From Chryseobacterium suipulveris (GTDB lineage: Bacteria; Bacteroidota; Bacteroidia; Flavobacteriales; Weeksellaceae): 64,000 nt of DNA. A model generated the notes under the pieces. The model had not been told where the DNA came from and ran no database searches. It saw nothing but the letters and a program-made list of their open reading frames with translations. The stretch is from assembly GCF_022811685.1 (NCBI RefSeq), contig NZ_CP094532.1, positions 1,885,501 to 1,949,500 of the forward strand. The letters run 5' to 3'. Below, one piece after another: positions 1 through 8,385 of this stretch (positions are counted from its first letter, which is position 1; each line of letters starts with the position of its first letter). The position numbers and the translations under genes were made by a program.

Positions 1-666
1 GAACTCGATGGTCACGTCGTCATTGGAACTTGCAAGAATATTCTTGAAAATTGCCAAGGGTTTTTTCGGCATAATGAATTCGATCGGTTCTGCGTTGATC
101 AGGTCGGTTCTTTTGTACACCACCAAACGGTGAGAGTCGGTTGAAACGAAGTTGGTCTCATCTTCTTTGAATTGGAACAGAACTCCCGTCATCACAGGTC
201 TCAACGAATCGTTGGAAGTTGCGAAAAGCGTGTTATTCAAAGCTTCCGCCAAAACTCCTGATGCGATTTTCACGTTTTGTGCAGCATCGAATTCAGGAAG
301 TTCGGGATAATCTTCCGCATTGTCGAGTGCGACTGCGAAATTGTCTTTCTCGTCGAGGATTTCAAGAAGCTTTCCGTTTCCATCTGCCGTGTCTTTCACT
401 GAAAGTGTCAAAGGTTGCTCTCCGTAAGTTTTCACGAAGTCCTGGAAGATTTTTGCTGGAACAGCGATTTTGCCGGAATCGTCGGATTTCACTTCCAAAG
501 AAGTGATGAGCGTAGTTTCGCCATCCGAAGCGGTTATTTTAAGCAAATTTTCTTCGAGTTCGAAAAGATAATTTTCAAGAATTGGTCTCGATTGAGAACT
601 GGAAATTACGCCACTCACTGTGTTCAGCGCCTTCTGTAATTCGCCACTTGCAACGATAAACTTCAT
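1..666 (-). CDS. dnaN: DNA polymerase III beta sliding clamp (5' part)
   Basis: The complement reads ATG at 666 and stays open to the window edge, giving 222 codons of a protein that is usually about 370 residues, so the 3' part is missing. The N-terminus (MKFIVASGELQNAL-like) followed by SSSQSRPILENYLFE, a TASDGETTL strand and later STDSHRLVVYK is the classic DnaN clamp pattern of repeated clamp domains. The ring-shaped dimer encircles DNA and tethers the replicative polymerase. A TAnnTTTG box lies about 113 nt upstream. No neighbouring dnaA is visible. Identification is firm; only completeness is limited. Confidence 0.95.
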   Translation of the reverse strand, partial: MKFIVASGELQKALNTVSGVISSSQSRPILENYLFELEENLLKITASDGETTLITSLEVKSDDSGKIAVPAKIFQDFVKTYGEQPLTLSVKDTADGNGKLLEILDEKDNFAVALDNAEDYPELPEFDAAQNVKIASGVLAEALNNTLFATSNDSLRPVMTGVLFQFKEDETNFVSTDSHRLVVYKRTDLINAEPIEFIMPKKPLAIFKNILASSNDDVTIEF

Positions 667-779
667 TTTCTAAATTTAGTATTTTAATATTTTTCGGAAA
701 CGAGCATTTTTAATTTAAGCCGATTCCTCTGTATTTCTTTCTGATTTTGCAAGAATATGCCCGCAAAAAATTAGTTGGA

Positions 780-787
780 CAAATATA
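780..787 (-). promoter_or_regulatory. Putative dnaN promoter -7 box
   Basis: The minus strand reads TATATTTG, an exact match to the Bacteroidota -7 consensus TAnnTTTG, 113 nt upstream of the dnaN start codon and facing it. A weaker TAAATTTA sits much closer to the ATG. No transcript evidence is available. Confidence 0.45.
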
Positions 788-855
788 ATGATTTGAGCCA
801 AACCTAAAAAACAAAGTTGGCATTAAAATTCTTTATTCAGCAAAAGTTATCAACA

Positions 856-1569
856 TTAATCGGCTCCCGGAAAATGGTAGTCATTATCATCATCCGTAGT
901 ATCGATGTTGATGTTGAGCGCAAAATAAAGAAAGTGGAGATTTTTGTTTCCCGAACGCGCGAATTCCCTTTGCCACAGATATCCAGAAGCCATTCCGAAA
1001 GTTTCGTCAATTTGATAACCGAATCCACCATAAAGTCGGTGCCGCGCAAAAGCGGGTTTTTCGGTGACGAAGAAAATTTCGTCGTAAGCGTTGGCGAAAA
1101 TCGTTCCCGGCTTCACCGATTCGGAGTTTAACGGAACGGAAACATTCAGACGGTAACGAAATCTGTACCGGTCGGAATGTACCTCTTTCTGCGGTTCATA
1201 AAACCAGCTTTTCTCTGCACGGAAACGGTTTTCAAACTTGAACTTCCCATATTTCAGGTCGATAATGTCCTGGAGCCAAAAACGGAATTCTTCCTTGTCA
1301 ATCGCCTTATCCTTGTAGGTTGCATAACGCCCGATTCCGATGAACGGTTTGTGGTTTTTGGTCAGATTATAGCCGATTCCGCCCTTGATTTCGTAGTAGT
1401 CGGGATAAGAATAATCTTCAATCCCGCGAAGTTGGCCCTCTCCGTAGAGATAAAATTTCGGGTGAAATTTGTAGGTTATCGTGATCGCGTTGAAACTTGA
1501 AAGATGTTCCTGCCCAAAAACCTGAAGGGAAAACAGAAAGACCATAAAAAAACAATAAGTTTTTTTCAT
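856..1569 (-). CDS. DUF2490 domain outer-surface protein
   Basis: A 237-residue protein begins with a signal peptide (MKKTYCFFMVFLFSLQVFGQ, cleavage expected after the FGQ). The rest alternates short amphipathic strands rich in Tyr, Phe and Arg, such as KFHPKFYLYGEGQLRG and YRFRYRLNVSVPL, as in small outer-membrane beta-barrels of the DUF2490 family, whose function is unknown. It is expected in the periplasm or outer membrane. It follows dnaN on the same strand with a 189-bp gap, so co-transcription is not implied. The ATG at 1569 directly precedes the signal sequence. Family assignment is from pattern, not from a search. Confidence 0.8.
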   Translation of the reverse strand: MKKTYCFFMVFLFSLQVFGQEHLSSFNAITITYKFHPKFYLYGEGQLRGIEDYSYPDYYEIKGGIGYNLTKNHKPFIGIGRYATYKDKAIDKEEFRFWLQDIIDLKYGKFKFENRFRAEKSWFYEPQKEVHSDRYRFRYRLNVSVPLNSESVKPGTIFANAYDEIFFVTEKPAFARHRLYGGFGYQIDETFGMASGYLWQREFARSGNKNLHFLYFALNINIDTTDDDNDYHFPGAD

Positions 1570-1630
1570 CCTGCAAAAATAATGTTTTACAATTTTAAAA
1601 AACGCCTATTTCGGTTGAATTTCTCAATTT

Positions 1631-1738
1631 TTACAACCCGATTTTGTAACTGAACCTAATATGAAACCATCTTTTCGGCATCGCAACTCCAAAATTTTCG
1701 GTGTACTCGGTGTTGGTGAAACAAAAAGTGCGGCTCAT
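1631..1738 (-). pseudogene. C-terminal relic of a TonB-dependent outer-membrane receptor
   Basis: The minus strand encodes a short open stretch ending in ...AMPKRWFHIRFSYKIGL-stop. A glycine/proline turn followed by an aromatic-ended final strand (G-V-A-M-P-x-R, then F-x-I-R-F-S-Y-K) is how TonB-dependent receptors of Bacteroidota end. Nothing upstream in frame continues the barrel, since a terminator and a micro-ORF lie there. It is therefore read as the leftover tail of a deleted receptor. The nominal ATG at 1738 lies inside the terminator hairpin and is unlikely to be used. Confidence is moderate because only about 30 residues remain. Confidence 0.45.
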
Positions 1739-1752
1739 AATGAACCGCACTT
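1720..1752 (-). terminator. Intrinsic terminator behind a micro-ORF
   Basis: Inverted arms AAGTGCGG and CCGCACTT (1726-1733 and 1745-1752) enclose an 11-nt loop, and on the minus strand the hairpin runs into TTTTTG. It follows the 16-codon ORF at 1770-1820 by 17 nt. Confidence 0.7.
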
Positions 1753-1769
1753 ACCAAAAAATCTATTTG

Positions 1770-1820
1770 TTATCTCTTTCTCATCAAATGTGCAACGATG
1801 TGATTAATTAATCTTTTCAT
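1770..1820 (-). CDS. Candidate 16-residue cationic microprotein or leader peptide
   Basis: ATG at 1820 opens MKRLINHIVAHLMRKR-stop: Lys/Arg at both ends around a short amphipathic core. It is preceded by a purine-rich AGGTAACG stretch 4-12 nt upstream and, about 21 nt before the ATG, by a TAATATTTG element resembling the -7 box with one extra base. A strong terminator follows 17 nt after the stop. Promoter, start, stop and terminator thus fit one ~110-nt transcription unit between DUF2490 and the arsenic cluster. I do not recognise the family. It could instead be the chance ORF of a small RNA. Confidence 0.4.
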   Translation of the reverse strand: MKRLINHIVAHLMRKR

Positions 1821-1972
1821 AACGTTACCTATTTGTTTGTTAAGACAAATATTAGAAAAAAAATTAAATTAAACAATCGTTTGCTGACAAATTTTTACGG
1901 AGCCATTTGTTGCATGTATGAAAAAATCATTGCTAAGCCAATAAATGCATTTATTGCGAAGATAAACATAAT

Positions 1973-2584
1973 CTATTTTCTGATTTTTGAAAAAACATAA
2001 TACATTTCCGAAGCGATTTCGAAACTTCTGTTAAAATAGGTTTCGCCCATTTCGGAAGTTCCGTCAGATTTATTCGGGTCATCATATTTTATTGGAATTC
2101 TCTTTTCTGCTCCAAAAACCAGCGGACAGTTTTCATCGGCAGAATCACAAGTCATCATCGCAGCAAAAGTACTTTTCGGATTAAAATCATCATCAAATTT
2201 CTTCGAAAAACAAATCACAGGATGCAAATTTTCGGAAAATTTGACCGCGTAAACTGGGTTTTCGGTTTCTGAAAGCTTTTGGATTTCAAAGCCCTGTTTC
2301 ATCAGTGTTTCCGCCACTTTTGGGAACAGCGCGGTTGCTTCCGTTCCGCCGGAATAGCAAAATACATTTTTCACACCGAAATATTCCGCCATCGTTTGTG
2401 CCCAAATCTGTGATAAATGACTGCGCCGCGAATTGTGCGTACAGATGAAATTCAGGTTGATGATTTTTTTCTGTTCTAATTTGCTCTGGATGAAGTCTGC
2501 CAAAGGTTTCAAGACCTCTTTTCTTTCGTCTGAAACTTTGATTTCAGCGATTTGTTTGATTGAGTTTTTCAGGGTTTGAAACAT
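1973..2584 (-). CDS. Arsenate reductase-like low-molecular-weight protein tyrosine phosphatase
   Basis: A 203-residue protein with the low-molecular-weight phosphatase P-loop CTHNSRRS (C-x5-R-S) near residue 48, where the cysteine is the nucleophile. Further cysteines (MTCDSADENCPL) lie near residue 145, as in thioredoxin-coupled arsenate reductases, which reduce As(V) to As(III). A longer reading from 2617 would need a TTG codon inside a perfect palindrome, so the ATG at 2584 is preferred. It is the third gene after arsR and arsM on the same strand, which supports an arsenic role. It is longer than typical ArsC (about 130-140 residues), with about 40 extra N-terminal residues. Confidence 0.8.
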   Translation of the reverse strand: MFQTLKNSIKQIAEIKVSDERKEVLKPLADFIQSKLEQKKIINLNFICTHNSRRSHLSQIWAQTMAEYFGVKNVFCYSGGTEATALFPKVAETLMKQGFEIQKLSETENPVYAVKFSENLHPVICFSKKFDDDFNPKSTFAAMMTCDSADENCPLVFGAEKRIPIKYDDPNKSDGTSEMGETYFNRSFEIASEMYYVFSKIRK

Positions 2585-2598
2585 TTTTGTTTTTTTTG

Positions 2599-2631
2599 AA
2601 ACCTTCAAGGTTTTCAAAACCTTGAAGGTTT
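2599..2631. repeat. 33-nt perfect palindrome between arsM and the phosphatase gene
   Basis: Sixteen-nucleotide arms AAACCTTCAAGGTTTT and AAAACCTTGAAGGTTT flank a single central base. There is no T-run on the 3' side of either strand, so this is not a standard intrinsic terminator. It could be a REP-like palindrome or an mRNA processing/stability structure within the ars operon. Confidence 0.7.
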
Positions 2632-2671
2632 AATTTGTAAATAAGCGTTGTTTGTGCTATAAACGCTCCTC

Positions 2672-3511
2672 TTAACAACAACCTGAACTTGGTGAGCAGC
2701 AAGCATCGCCTTTCTCGCCGTAAACCGTGATGCTGTAGATTCTTGTTTCTGAATTTTTGTACTGCTCGATTTCCTCGTCGTTCAGGTAATTTTTCAGAAT
2801 ATCATCGGGAACTACGATGGCTTTTTCCTTTTGTAAAGTCAAATTTTTGAATCCTGAATCTTTGATAATTTTCATGTAATCATCCTTCTGAATGGCACTC
2901 GCAACACAGCCTGCATACATTTCTGCGGCAGTTTTAATCTTTTCCGGAAGTTCGCCAACCAATACAATATCAGAAATCGAAAAATGTCCTGTCGGTTTCA
3001 GAATTCGGTACACTTCGGCAAAAGCTTTCGGTTTATCGGGAACAAGGTTCATCACGCAGTTGCTTACCACAACGTCGGCAACATTTGCCGTCATCGGAAT
3101 TTTCTCAATATCGCCCTGTCTGAATTCTACATTATTAAAACCAAGTTTCTCGGCATTGTTTCTCGCCTTGTCAATCATTGCTTCGGTAAAATCGATGCCG
3201 ATAACTTTTCCAGTTTCTCCCGTTTCGGCACGGGCAATAAAGCAGTCGTTTCCTGCTCCAGAACCTAAATCTACAACGGTGTCACCTTTTTTAATTTTGG
3301 CAAAATTCGTCGGCAAACCGCAACCCAAACCCAAATCCGCATCGGGATTGTAGCCGTTCAGTTCATCGTATTCTTCGCTCATAATATTGTAAACTTCGGT
3401 GCTGCAACCACCGGCTCCACAACATGAGGAAGCGTTGGTTTCCTTGTCCTGTAAAGCAATTTCAGAATATTTTTGCTTTACCATTTCTTTGATTTGTTCG
3501 TTGGTTTCCAT
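2672..3511 (-). CDS. arsM: Arsenite S-adenosylmethionine methyltransferase
   Basis: The enzyme transfers methyl groups from SAM to As(III), forming methylarsenicals. The 279-residue sequence has a Rossmann SAM site VVDLGSGAGNDCF near residue 79 and the ArsM cysteines: an N-terminal SSCCGAGGC cluster, GLGCGLP, SNCVMNL and YAGCVASAI. The C-terminus ends in CCSPSSGCC, a further cysteine-rich metal-binding tail common in this family. It lies between arsR and the arsenate-reductase-like gene, all on the minus strand with short spacers, so an arsR-controlled operon is likely. No arsenite efflux pump follows inside the window. Cytoplasmic. Confidence 0.93.
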   Translation of the reverse strand: METNEQIKEMVKQKYSEIALQDKETNASSCCGAGGCSTEVYNIMSEEYDELNGYNPDADLGLGCGLPTNFAKIKKGDTVVDLGSGAGNDCFIARAETGETGKVIGIDFTEAMIDKARNNAEKLGFNNVEFRQGDIEKIPMTANVADVVVSNCVMNLVPDKPKAFAEVYRILKPTGHFSISDIVLVGELPEKIKTAAEMYAGCVASAIQKDDYMKIIKDSGFKNLTLQKEKAIVVPDDILKNYLNDEEIEQYKNSETRIYSITVYGEKGDACCSPSSGCC

Positions 3512-3566
3512 TATTTTTTGTTTGAGATGGTTTGAATTTGTTTGAGATAGTTCGAAATTGTTTTAG

Positions 3567-3902
3567 CTAGCAACATTTGTCTAAATTCTGTTTGTGAATT
3601 TTCTGAAAGATCTGCGCTACGAAATGATCCAGTTTTTTCAACGTTTCGGGATTCACGCAATAGCAGATTGATTTTCCCTCGATTTCTCCCTGAATAATTC
3701 CGGCGTTCTTCAACTCTTTTAAATGTTGGGAAACCGTGGGTTGCGCCAAATTGATTTCTGCGACAATATCATTGCAGATGCACGCATCCACAGAAAGCAA
3801 ATATTCAATGATCGCAACTCTTGCAGGATGTGCCAAAGCTTTCAAAAGTGTAGCAATCTCGTTCTGCTCGTCAGTAAAGTGATGTGTTTTGGTAACTCCC
3901 AT
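3567..3902 (-). CDS. arsR: ArsR/SmtB-family metalloregulator
   Basis: A 111-residue winged-helix repressor. The helix-turn-helix reads [19 protein letters not shown] (about residues 52-70), followed by a wing containing GKSICYCV. The metal site of ArsR-type sensors is visible as DACICND around residue 38, and the C-terminus adds KCC. As(III) or Sb(III) binding is expected to release the operator. It is the first gene of the arsR-arsM-phosphatase series; a perfect 16-bp AT-rich palindrome about 105 nt upstream is a candidate operator. The start ATG at 3902 fits family length. Confidence 0.92.
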   Translation of the reverse strand: MGVTKTHHFTDEQNEIATLLKALAHPARVAIIEYLLSVDACICNDIVAEINLAQPTVSQHLKELKNAGIIQGEIEGKSICYCVNPETLKKLDHFVAQIFQKIHKQNLDKCC

Positions 3903-4007
3903 TTTCTAATGAATAAGTAAAAATCAATAATGAATAAATCGGTTTAGCTGTTCGCTTCATGTCTTCTGTCTTCGGACTTCCGTCTTCCAACACCCATTTT
4001 GATATTT

Positions 4008-4023
4008 TAATATTGCAATATTA
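4008..4023. promoter_or_regulatory. Candidate ArsR operator
   Basis: A perfect 16-bp palindrome, TAATATTGCAATATTA, is extended by ATAT half-sites on both sides. It lies in the 215-bp divergent region between arsR and uvrA. AT-rich dyads of this kind are typical ArsR/SmtB targets. The spacer on the arsR side (3960-3990) also holds a short heptad-like GAAGTC/GACTTC stretch. Confidence 0.55.
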
Positions 4024-4092
4024 CGATATATAAATTTTTTGTGCAAGATTTTAGTTTAGATTTTACATAAAAAAAATTCCTTCATTTTTCCG

Positions 4093-4100
4093 TATTTTTG
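4093..4100 (+). promoter_or_regulatory. uvrA promoter -7 box
   Basis: TATTTTTG matches TAnnTTTG exactly and ends 17 nt before the uvrA ATG, so the leader would be about ten nucleotides. Confidence 0.6.
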
Positions 4101-4117
4101 TAGGTCTTATTTTTACC

Positions 4118-6910
4118 ATGGCTACAGCAGATAAAATTGATATAAAAAAGGAAATTTTCGTAAAAAACGCGCACCTCAACAACCTGAAGCACATCGACGT
4201 CACCATTCCCAAAAACAAACTGGTGGTGATTACGGGAGTTTCGGGTAGTGGAAAATCTTCGCTCGCTTTTGACACGATCTATGCGGAAGGACAGCGAAGA
4301 TACGTGGAGAGCTTAAGTTCATATGCACGACAGTTTTTAGGAAAGCTCGAAAAACCAAAAATTGATGATATCAAAGGTTTGGCGCCCTCAATCGCGATTC
4401 AGCAGAAAGTGATTTCTTCGAATCCGCGTTCCACAGTCGGAACTTCCACCGAGATTTACGATTACCTGAAACTGCTTTTCGCAAGAGTCGGCAGAACCTA
4501 TTCCCCGATTTCTGGTGAGGAAGTGAAAAAGGATGCCGTTTCGGATGTGATCGATTTCATTAAGGAAAATGAAGGAAAAACTTTCCTTCTGCGTGCACCA
4601 TTAAAATTTGAGGTCTCCAAGTTTTCGGAATTAATGAAGACTTTGAAACTCTCTGGTTTTACAAGAATCGAAGTCAACGGGAATGTTGCAGGAATCGAGG
4701 ATCTGGAGAGTTTTGGTTTCGTTCCCGAAAAGGAGATGGAGATCCAACTCGTGATCGACCGTTTCAGTTATGAGGAAGACGAAAGTTTTCTTCAGCGATT
4801 GGCAGATTCTATCCAGATGGCGTTTTACGAAGGACGCGGTTACTGTTCCCTGAAAAATACCGAATCAGGCAAAATCAGGGAGTTCAGCAACAAATTCGAA
4901 CTCGACGGGATTGAGTTTCTCGAGCCGAATGTGCATTTTTTCAGTTTCAACAATCCATACGGAGCTTGCCCAACTTGCGAAGGTTACGGAAAAGTAATCG
5001 GGATTGACGAGGATTTGGTCGTTCCCAACAAAAACCTTTCCGTGTACGAAGATGCGGTTGCTTCGTGGAAAGGCGAAAGCATGAAGGAGTGGAAAAAGCA
5101 GTTCATCAAAACCGTGGGTTCGGAATTCCCGATTCACAAACCCTACTTTCAACTGACAAAAGAGCAGAAAAACCTTCTCTGGAAAGGCGACGGATCGCGC
5201 AATTTCCCTTCCATCAACGCTTTCTTCAAAATGTTGGAAGAGAACCTTTATAAAATCCAGTATCGGGTGATGCTTTCCAGATACCGTGGTAAGACGATTT
5301 GTCCAACTTGTGAAGGACTTCGTTTGCGGGAAGAAACATCGTGGGTAAAGATCGATGGACACAATATCCAGTCGATGATCGAGCTTCCACTCGACGAACT
5401 TTTACCTTTAATACAATCATTAAAACTCAACAAACACGACGCGGAAATCGCAAAACGACTTTTGTACGAAATCACGACCCGTTTAGAATTTTTGTTGAAA
5501 GTCGGTTTGGGATACCTTACTTTAAACAGAACCTCGAACACGCTTTCCGGCGGCGAAAGTCAGCGGATTAATCTGGCGACTTCGCTCGGAAGTTCGCTGG
5601 TCGGTTCCATCTATATTTTGGATGAACCCTCTATCGGGCTTCATTCGCGCGACACCGAAAATTTAATTGAAGTTCTGAAAAACCTACGCGACCTCGGAAA
5701 TACCGTGATCGTTGTCGAGCACGACGAAGACGTGATGAAAGCCGCAGATTACATTATCGACATCGGTCCTGAAGCGGGTTTCCTTGGCGGCGAACTGGTT
5801 TTTGCGGGAGATTTTAAGAAACTGAAAAATGCCGATACTTTAACTTCAAAATATCTGACCGGAAAATTAGAGATTGAAGTCCCAGTAACCCGCAGAAAAC
5901 CTAAGGACTGGATCCACATCAAAGGCGCGCGAATCAACAACCTGAAAAATATCGACGTGGACATTCCCGTAGAAATGCTCGTGGTTGTTTCGGGAGTTTC
6001 AGGAAGCGGAAAGTCGACGCTGATGAAGGAAATCCTTACCAACGACATCCAAATCCAACTCGGAATGGGCGGAAAAAAAGGTGATTACGATTCGGTGGAA
6101 TTTCCGAAACGATATATCAAAAATATCGAACTGATCGACCAAAATCCGATCGGGAAATCCTCCCGCTCGAATCCGGTGACGTATCTGAAAGCGTATGACG
6201 ACATCCGAGATCTGTTTGCGAAACAGAAATCTGCCGCAATCCAGGGACTCAAGCCGAAACATTTCTCCTTCAATGTCGATGGCGGAAGATGCGACGAATG
6301 TAAAGGAGAAGGTGTGATCAACGTATCGATGCAGTTTATGGCCGATATCGAACTTGAATGTGAAACGTGCAAAGGAACCCGCTTCAAAAACGAAGTTCTG
6401 GAAGTGAAGTTCGACGAGAAAAATATTTCCGACGTCCTACACATGACCGTCGATGAAGCGTTGGAATTCTTCCACGAGAACCACGAAGAAAAAATCGTAA
6501 CGAAGCTGAAACCGCTTCAGGAAGTTGGTTTGGGTTACCTTCAACTGGGACAGAGTTCTTCCACCCTTTCCGGCGGTGAAGCACAGCGGGTGAAACTCGC
6601 ATCATTTCTTGTAAAAGGCGTGACCAACGAAAAAACGCTCTTTATTTTCGACGAACCTTCTACAGGACTGCATTTCCACGACATCAACAAACTGTTGAAA
6701 TCGCTGCAGGCGTTAATCGAACTCGGTCATTCGGTGATCGTGATCGAACATCAACCCGACATTATCAAATCTGCAGACTGGATCATCGACATCGGGCCAG
6801 ACGCCGGAAAACACGGCGGCGAAGTGGTTTTCGCGGGAACGCCTGAGGATTTGGTTAAAGAAAAGAAATCGCATACGTCGAAGTATGTGGAGGAGAAGCT
6901 GAAAATTTGA
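4118..6910 (+). CDS. uvrA: Excinuclease ABC subunit A
   Basis: The damage-recognition ATPase of nucleotide excision repair, 930 residues, with two ABC modules. Walker A motifs GVSGSGKSS (residue ~40) and GVSGSGKST (~625), signatures LSGGESQRI (~477) and LSGGEAQRV (~816), and DEPS Walker B ends are present. The C-terminal zinc module is complete (CDEC at ~724, then CETC). The N-terminal zinc module is not: only the second pair (ACPTCEGYG, ~283) is present, and the first CxxC, which precedes the SFNNP motif in E. coli UvrA, is replaced by [12 protein letters not shown]. The stop codon TGA is itself the start of a heptad repeat array. Length otherwise matches canonical UvrA. Confidence 0.97.
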   Translation: MATADKIDIKKEIFVKNAHLNNLKHIDVTIPKNKLVVITGVSGSGKSSLAFDTIYAEGQRRYVESLSSYARQFLGKLEKPKIDDIKGLAPSIAIQQKVISSNPRSTVGTSTEIYDYLKLLFARVGRTYSPISGEEVKKDAVSDVIDFIKENEGKTFLLRAPLKFEVSKFSELMKTLKLSGFTRIEVNGNVAGIEDLESFGFVPEKEMEIQLVIDRFSYEEDESFLQRLADSIQMAFYEGRGYCSLKNTESGKIREFSNKFELDGIEFLEPNVHFFSFNNPYGACPTCEGYGKVIGIDEDLVVPNKNLSVYEDAVASWKGESMKEWKKQFIKTVGSEFPIHKPYFQLTKEQKNLLWKGDGSRNFPSINAFFKMLEENLYKIQYRVMLSRYRGKTICPTCEGLRLREETSWVKIDGHNIQSMIELPLDELLPLIQSLKLNKHDAEIAKRLLYEITTRLEFLLKVGLGYLTLNRTSNTLSGGESQRINLATSLGSSLVGSIYILDEPSIGLHSRDTENLIEVLKNLRDLGNTVIVVEHDEDVMKAADYIIDIGPEAGFLGGELVFAGDFKKLKNADTLTSKYLTGKLEIEVPVTRRKPKDWIHIKGARINNLKNIDVDIPVEMLVVVSGVSGSGKSTLMKEILTNDIQIQLGMGGKKGDYDSVEFPKRYIKNIELIDQNPIGKSSRSNPVTYLKAYDDIRDLFAKQKSAAIQGLKPKHFSFNVDGGRCDECKGEGVINVSMQFMADIELECETCKGTRFKNEVLEVKFDEKNISDVLHMTVDEALEFFHENHEEKIVTKLKPLQEVGLGYLQLGQSSSTLSGGEAQRVKLASFLVKGVTNEKTLFIFDEPSTGLHFHDINKLLKSLQALIELGHSVIVIEHQPDIIKSADWIIDIGPDAGKHGGEVVFAGTPEDLVKEKKSHTSKYVEEKLKI

Positions 6911-6959
6911 AGTTTGAAGTTTGAGGTTTGAGGTTTGAAGTTTGAAGTTTGAGGTTTGG
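6907..6959 (+). repeat. Heptad array (GTTTGAA/GTTTGAG units) at the uvrA stop codon
   Basis: About seven consecutive 7-nt units of the form GTTTGAR follow, and overlap, the uvrA stop codon. Related arrays recur at many gene ends in this window. Confidence 0.9.
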
Positions 6960-7003
6960 CTTTTGCAATAACATCAATATAAAATAACTCGAAAAGATCA
7001 ATT

Positions 7004-7147
7004 TTAACAATGAACTTGTTTAATGTAAATAATAACCGCAAAAGCAACAAATGATAAGAATGCTGCGAAGCTCTTCAAAAGTTCATAAAAACACTGACCT
7101 ATAAGAATTTCTTCTTTTTTGTTCTTTTGGATGGTTTGTTTCCTCAT
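7004..7147 (-). CDS. Possible 47-residue single-pass membrane peptide
   Basis: From the ATG at 7147 the minus strand encodes a basic N-terminus (MRKQTIQKNKKEE) followed by one hydrophobic segment (FAAFLSFVAFAVIIYI) and a short tail. This is the only plausible gene in the 325-bp gap between uvrA and the hydrolase. A longer in-frame reading from 7255 would overlap the hydrolase start and is less likely. No clear promoter box was found. I do not recognise a family; the hydrophobic stretch in an AT-rich spacer could be accidental. Confidence 0.35.
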   Translation of the reverse strand: MRKQTIQKNKKEEILIGQCFYELLKSFAAFLSFVAFAVIIYIKQVHC

Positions 7148-7235
7148 TCTTTTGCGATTTTTGTGGTAAAAAAACGATTTTGCATTTACTTTAAACAACT
7201 TTAATGTAAAATTTTTAAATCCAAAACAAAATTCC

Positions 7236-8204
7236 TTGCCTTTAATCCCCTCCAAATATCATCCACCAAAAAAAATATTCCGCAACAGTCATGTTTCCAC
7301 GCTTTATGCTGCGCTTTTCAGAAAGGTGGAAAGTGTGAAGCAAAAGCGGGAACGGCTCGAACTTTCCGACGGGGACTTTATGGATTTGGAATGGAGTTTC
7401 GCCCCAAACAAAACCGAAAACTGCATTATCGTTTTCCACGGACTGGAAGGAAACGCAAACCGCCATTACGTGTTGGGAACGGCAAAAATTTTCAACGAAA
7501 ACAATTTCGACTGTTGCGCCGCACACTACCGAAACTGTTCCGGCGAACGAAACCGCGTGTTCCACTCCTATCATTCGGGTAGAACAGACGACATCAAAGC
7601 GGTGATCGACGAAGTTTTGGGCAAGAAAAAATACAGGAATATTGTTTTAAAAGGTTTCAGTCTCGGCGGAAATCTGATTTTAAAGTACGCAGGTGAAAAT
7701 CCTGAAATTCCCACTGAAATCAAGGCATTGATCGCCATCTCCGCTCCCATAGAACTGAAAGGCGCGATGGAGCAGTTGCAAACCCGCAGGAATTTTCTAT
7801 ACACCCAGAACTTTCTTTTTGACTTAAAGAAAAAGCTCAAAATAAAATCCGAAATCTTTCCCGAACAACTCACGCAGGAACAAATCAAAGCCATCAAAAC
7901 CCTGGAAGATTTCGACAATATCTATACTTCAAAAGCCAACGGATTTGCCGATGCAGACGACTATTACAGGAAAAGCTCTGCAAAGCAGTTTCTAAAAAAC
8001 ATCAAGATTCCCACACTCATCATTAATGCCAAGAATGACAGCTTTCTTTCCGAAAGTTGCTATCCTGTAAATGAGGCCGAAAACAACCCGATTTTATTTT
8101 TGGAAATTCCCGATTTTGGCGGCCACGTCGGTTTTGTGGATGAAAATAACGTCTTTTACAACGAAAAAAGGGCGGTAGAGTTTGTCAGGAATTTACAAAT
8201 GTGA
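7236..8204 (+). CDS. YheT-family alpha/beta hydrolase
   Basis: A 322-residue cytoplasmic hydrolase of the YheT/ABHD1-3 type. The pattern P-P-K-x-I-F-R-N-S-H-V-S-T-L-Y near the N-terminus is family-typical. The nucleophile elbow is GFSLGGNLIL (~residue 140), and the acid and histidine are placed by INAKNDSFLS (~265) and DFGGHVGFV (~295). HGLEGNANRHY supplies the oxyanion region. The natural substrate is unknown. The reading starts with TTG at 7236, because no ATG occurs until well inside the conserved N-terminus, so a TTG start is supported by homology rather than by an RBS. Confidence 0.88.
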   Translation: MPLIPSKYHPPKKIFRNSHVSTLYAALFRKVESVKQKRERLELSDGDFMDLEWSFAPNKTENCIIVFHGLEGNANRHYVLGTAKIFNENNFDCCAAHYRNCSGERNRVFHSYHSGRTDDIKAVIDEVLGKKKYRNIVLKGFSLGGNLILKYAGENPEIPTEIKALIAISAPIELKGAMEQLQTRRNFLYTQNFLFDLKKKLKIKSEIFPEQLTQEQIKAIKTLEDFDNIYTSKANGFADADDYYRKSSAKQFLKNIKIPTLIINAKNDSFLSESCYPVNEAENNPILFLEIPDFGGHVGFVDENNVFYNEKRAVEFVRNLQM

Positions 8205-8385
8205 AATTAATCTTACTGAGAATCAGAGTTTTCCACAAAATGATGTGGATAAGTGGTGGATTTTAACATTCTGTTCATGTTTGGTATCATTTTTAATTCT
8301 ATATTTACCATAGAAATAGAATTCAAAGTGAAAACAGTTTTACTTTCTTCGGTTTCGGAAATATTTTTACTTAATATAAAAGTTT

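Noticed and set aside
1661..1810. 49-codon plus-strand ORF across the micro-ORF region
   Set aside because: Runs antisense through the terminator and the micro-ORF, with no promoter.
2585..2617. Longer N-terminus for the arsenate-reductase-like protein
   Set aside because: Needs a TTG start inside the perfect palindrome and adds Lys/Thr-rich residues not seen in the family.
2599..2631. Intrinsic terminator within the ars operon
   Set aside because: The hairpin lacks a following T-run on either strand.
6907..6959. CRISPR array
   Set aside because: Repeat units are 7 nt with no spacers and no cas genes; likewise for the other heptad arrays.
7148..7255. N-terminal extension of the small membrane ORF
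   Set aside because: Would overlap the hydrolase start and has no signal or homology; the ATG at 7147 is the only plausible start.
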